From Mercurialis annua (taxonomy: Eukaryota; Streptophyta; Magnoliopsida; Malpighiales; Euphorbiaceae), in NCBI RefSeq assembly GCF_937616625.2, contig NC_065573.1:15391001-15455000 (forward strand): a DNA stretch of 64,000 nucleotides, in the 5' to 3' direction. Within the stretch, counting starts at the first letter, position 1. The number at the start of each line of letters is the position of its first letter. Below, piece after piece: positions 61,659 to 64,000 of the stretch. The notes under the pieces are model-generated. The model was not told the origin of the DNA, did not search any database, and saw only the letters and a program-made list of their open reading frames with translations. Both the position numbers and the translations under genes were made by a program.

Positions 61659-63807
61659 TCTATATAACTAGTATAAAGATGAACCCAAAACACTGTTCAT
61701 TTTGGATTCATTTTACTAAAAAACCAAATCTTTTGAAGTAATATCAAGATAACCTCTATAGGCAGAATAATTCAGGTGTCTAATTTAGTCTATTTCTTAT
61801 ATTTTTCTATTAAATGACTATTACTTTCTTACCTTATTACAAGAATACCAACCATGGCTAAATATAAAAAGCCAACTTTGCTAAATTAATTACAATAAAA
61901 CCATCTGAGTGGCTGATTTATGTACACAGATGGGTCCACGGGTCCCACTCTTTTATAATCTATTTTTTTTAATAATGATTTTACCTACATATGTGAAATA
62001 TAACAAAAGCAAAATCCTTTAAATCCTAATTAATTGCTATAGTTAACCACATTAAAAAATATAAATTTAATATTAATTTTAAATGATAAGAGTAGTATAT
62101 TTTAAACTTCAAATACAATCATTTTTTAAAGTAAAAAACAAAAGAAAATTCACTAAGATATATTATACATATTTTTATTGGTTAATTACTATTAAATTTT
62201 AAAATGTTTGTTTATTCTATTTTTAATAATTTTAGAAGTACTTAATATAGATACAGAAACATCAATTTTCCTCGAGATTTTTTTTAATCTTGATTCATTT
62301 TTATTAACTTAAATCTATGAAATCGCTATATTTCACAGTTCAATAATATATAACACTGCAAATTATTACTAATTGAATTATTTAACCGATAATATTTAGT
62401 TATAATTTTTTTTATAAAAGGGCACCCTAAATTCTATAATTTTTTATTTTATATTTATATTAGCATTATATATATTACAAAAGTTCTTATAGTCTCATAC
62501 ATTTACATAAAAAAAACTATTTGAATTAATATATTTTTACATACTGTAAATCACAAGACTTAACTTCTTTTTGTTTACAAAAAATTAAAAACATTGGAAG
62601 GAATTACAAACTTGCTATCCAAGTTTAATTATAAACTTGGAGATCAAGTTTATTAATATTCAAATCTATCAAATAAAATTGGAGACCATATTTATCATTG
62701 AACGTGATAAACGTGGATAACAAGTTTTTCTATTCGTATATAAATAGCATTTTTAAAGGTTTCTTTCTCAGTTTCTTATTTGCTTTCATATAACTAAGTT
62801 TATTTAAGACTTGGTTTTTAATTTTCTTAAATTTTTGAATTAAGCTTAATTATCGACATATTCGATTAACGAATATATACGTGAAATGAACTATATACTT
62901 GATATTGATGTGTATTAATGTATTATTTTGATTGTATTTTTCAGATCTTATTTTATATGGTTCATTATTGATTTTATTTTAAAAAAATGTTTTTTAATTT
63001 GTTTATGATGAATTTGAACTTCTTTGATACATATTATACAAAGATTTATGAGGATTAGCTGTTTTTTGAGGTAATCATCTACAGTTTTTATGAAAATATT
63101 TTTATTTTTCATTTTCTTTTGATTATAGGTGTTTTATTTGTTTTTCATTTGATCACTTTGTATTTCTTTTAATCTATTTGCTTCAAATTTTAAATCTCAC
63201 TTTAGCATACGTTTAATAAATGAAGATGCACCGAAAATATGAATTTTGAACAAAATATATGATAAGTTTATTGTTAGTTAAGATCTGAAATTTTCAAAAA
63301 ATATAAAAATTTAAAGGCAAATTTTGTTGCTAATGCCTGCAGAATTTTTTTTTTTTTTGAATTTTTTTAATTGAGTTGAAAATTTTAATTTCAAACACAA
63401 AAACAATGTTTTGATGTTATTAAACTAGAAAATAATATTAAATTGATTTAAGTGTCATTTTCATATTTAATAATTTTTTATATTGATGAAAAAAGTAATA
63501 CATATTTAACTAAAAGTATTTTTAAGTTTTAGAATATTAATTGATTTCATTTGATTTTATTTATATTTATCTAATTTACTATTATATAATATTTAATTAA
63601 TATAGCACATTATCTATTTTTTTATTTAATTTTTTTTAACATCATACCAGTTCAAAATTAAATATAAATCATGCATTTATCCAGTTTTAATATTAAAATA
63701 ATTTTTTTCTAATTATAAACATTTAAATAAAATAAATTATTAAATTCAAATTTATATTTTAATTTTAATCTGGTCAATTCCGAAGCGAAGCGAGGGTTTT
63801 ACACTAG
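61659..63807 (+). mobile_element. Probable non-autonomous Helitron
   Basis: Starts TCTATATAACTAGTATAAAG and ends ACACTAG followed by T, matching the Helitron rule 5'-TC...CTRR-3' inserted between A and T. Both sides are TA repeat, as if inserted within one (TA) tract. No target duplication is expected. The GC-rich stretch ccgaagcgaagcgaggg lies 10 bp before the 3' end, where a hairpin is normal, but pairing is weak. 2149 bp, AT-rich, no Rep/helicase coding seen. Confidence 0.5.
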
Positions 63808-64000
63808 TATATATATATATATGAAGTAATATCTCTCATTACCATTTCAATTTATTTACTAAATTTCATTTTCTTTAGCTTTATGATTATTAAGCTATGC
63901 AATATTCTATTTCGGTATGTCAAGATTTTACTTTTTTTTTCTTTGAAATTGCGGTTATGTATTTCACGTTCTTCATTATGTGTAGACATAAAAATTTAAA

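Larger units (their letters stand above)
59998..64000 (+). other. TOP3A intron 11, incomplete, at least 4 kb
   Basis: After the donor at 59998 I searched for the next exon (expected to begin near QFIPTTLTLD) and found none up to the window end. The intron is far longer than the other ten and carries the MITE, the GC-rich repeat, the TA tract and the probable Helitron listed separately. Confidence 0.75.

Overview
This is nuclear DNA from a flowering plant, most likely a eudicot. Two conserved plant genes have many short, AT-rich GT-AG introns, and the rest is mostly plant-type transposable elements (Ty1/copia, Ty3/gypsy, Mutator-like, hAT, Tourist, Stowaway, probable Helitron). I cannot name the species from sequence alone.

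Layout. (1) 653-23101, minus strand: a complete ferredoxin-dependent glutamate synthase gene (Fd-GOGAT, GLU1). I assembled 33 exons whose splice phases all agree, giving 4863 nt and 1620 residues with a plastid transit peptide, the N-terminal nucleophile Cys105, the FMN/3Fe-4S synthase domain and the C-terminal beta-helix. Its introns are packed with small transposons: a copia relic, a Mutator foldback, a Stowaway, a hAT-type element, a Tourist MITE and several foldbacks. (2) 23.3-25.2 kb: AT-rich spacer with a solo LTR. (3) about 25.2-42.2 kb: a Mutator-like element (plus strand, now a pseudogene) split just before its ATG by a roughly 3.1-kb solo LTR. That LTR is itself split by a young, complete LTR retrotransposon (26893-37219, minus sense) with about 3-kb LTRs and only a gag ORF, so three layers are nested. 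(4) 42.2-53.9 kb: MITEs, a truncated copia element, a second, decayed Mutator transposase on the minus strand broken by two further LTRs, and a large foldback. (5) 54086 to the right edge, plus strand: the 5' half of DNA topoisomerase 3-alpha (TOP3A), exons 1-11 and 481 residues, running out of the window inside an intron of at least 4 kb that holds a MITE and a probable Helitron.

The two host genes are unrelated in function (plastid ammonia assimilation versus decatenation and double Holliday junction dissolution) and stand head-to-head across about 31 kb of nested transposons. The most unusual signal is a recurring motif class. Five transposon families here each carry a cluster of short, GC-rich, near-perfect palindromes with a sequence private to that family. 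In three of them the cluster lies just upstream of a TATA box. I know of no named feature that covers this.
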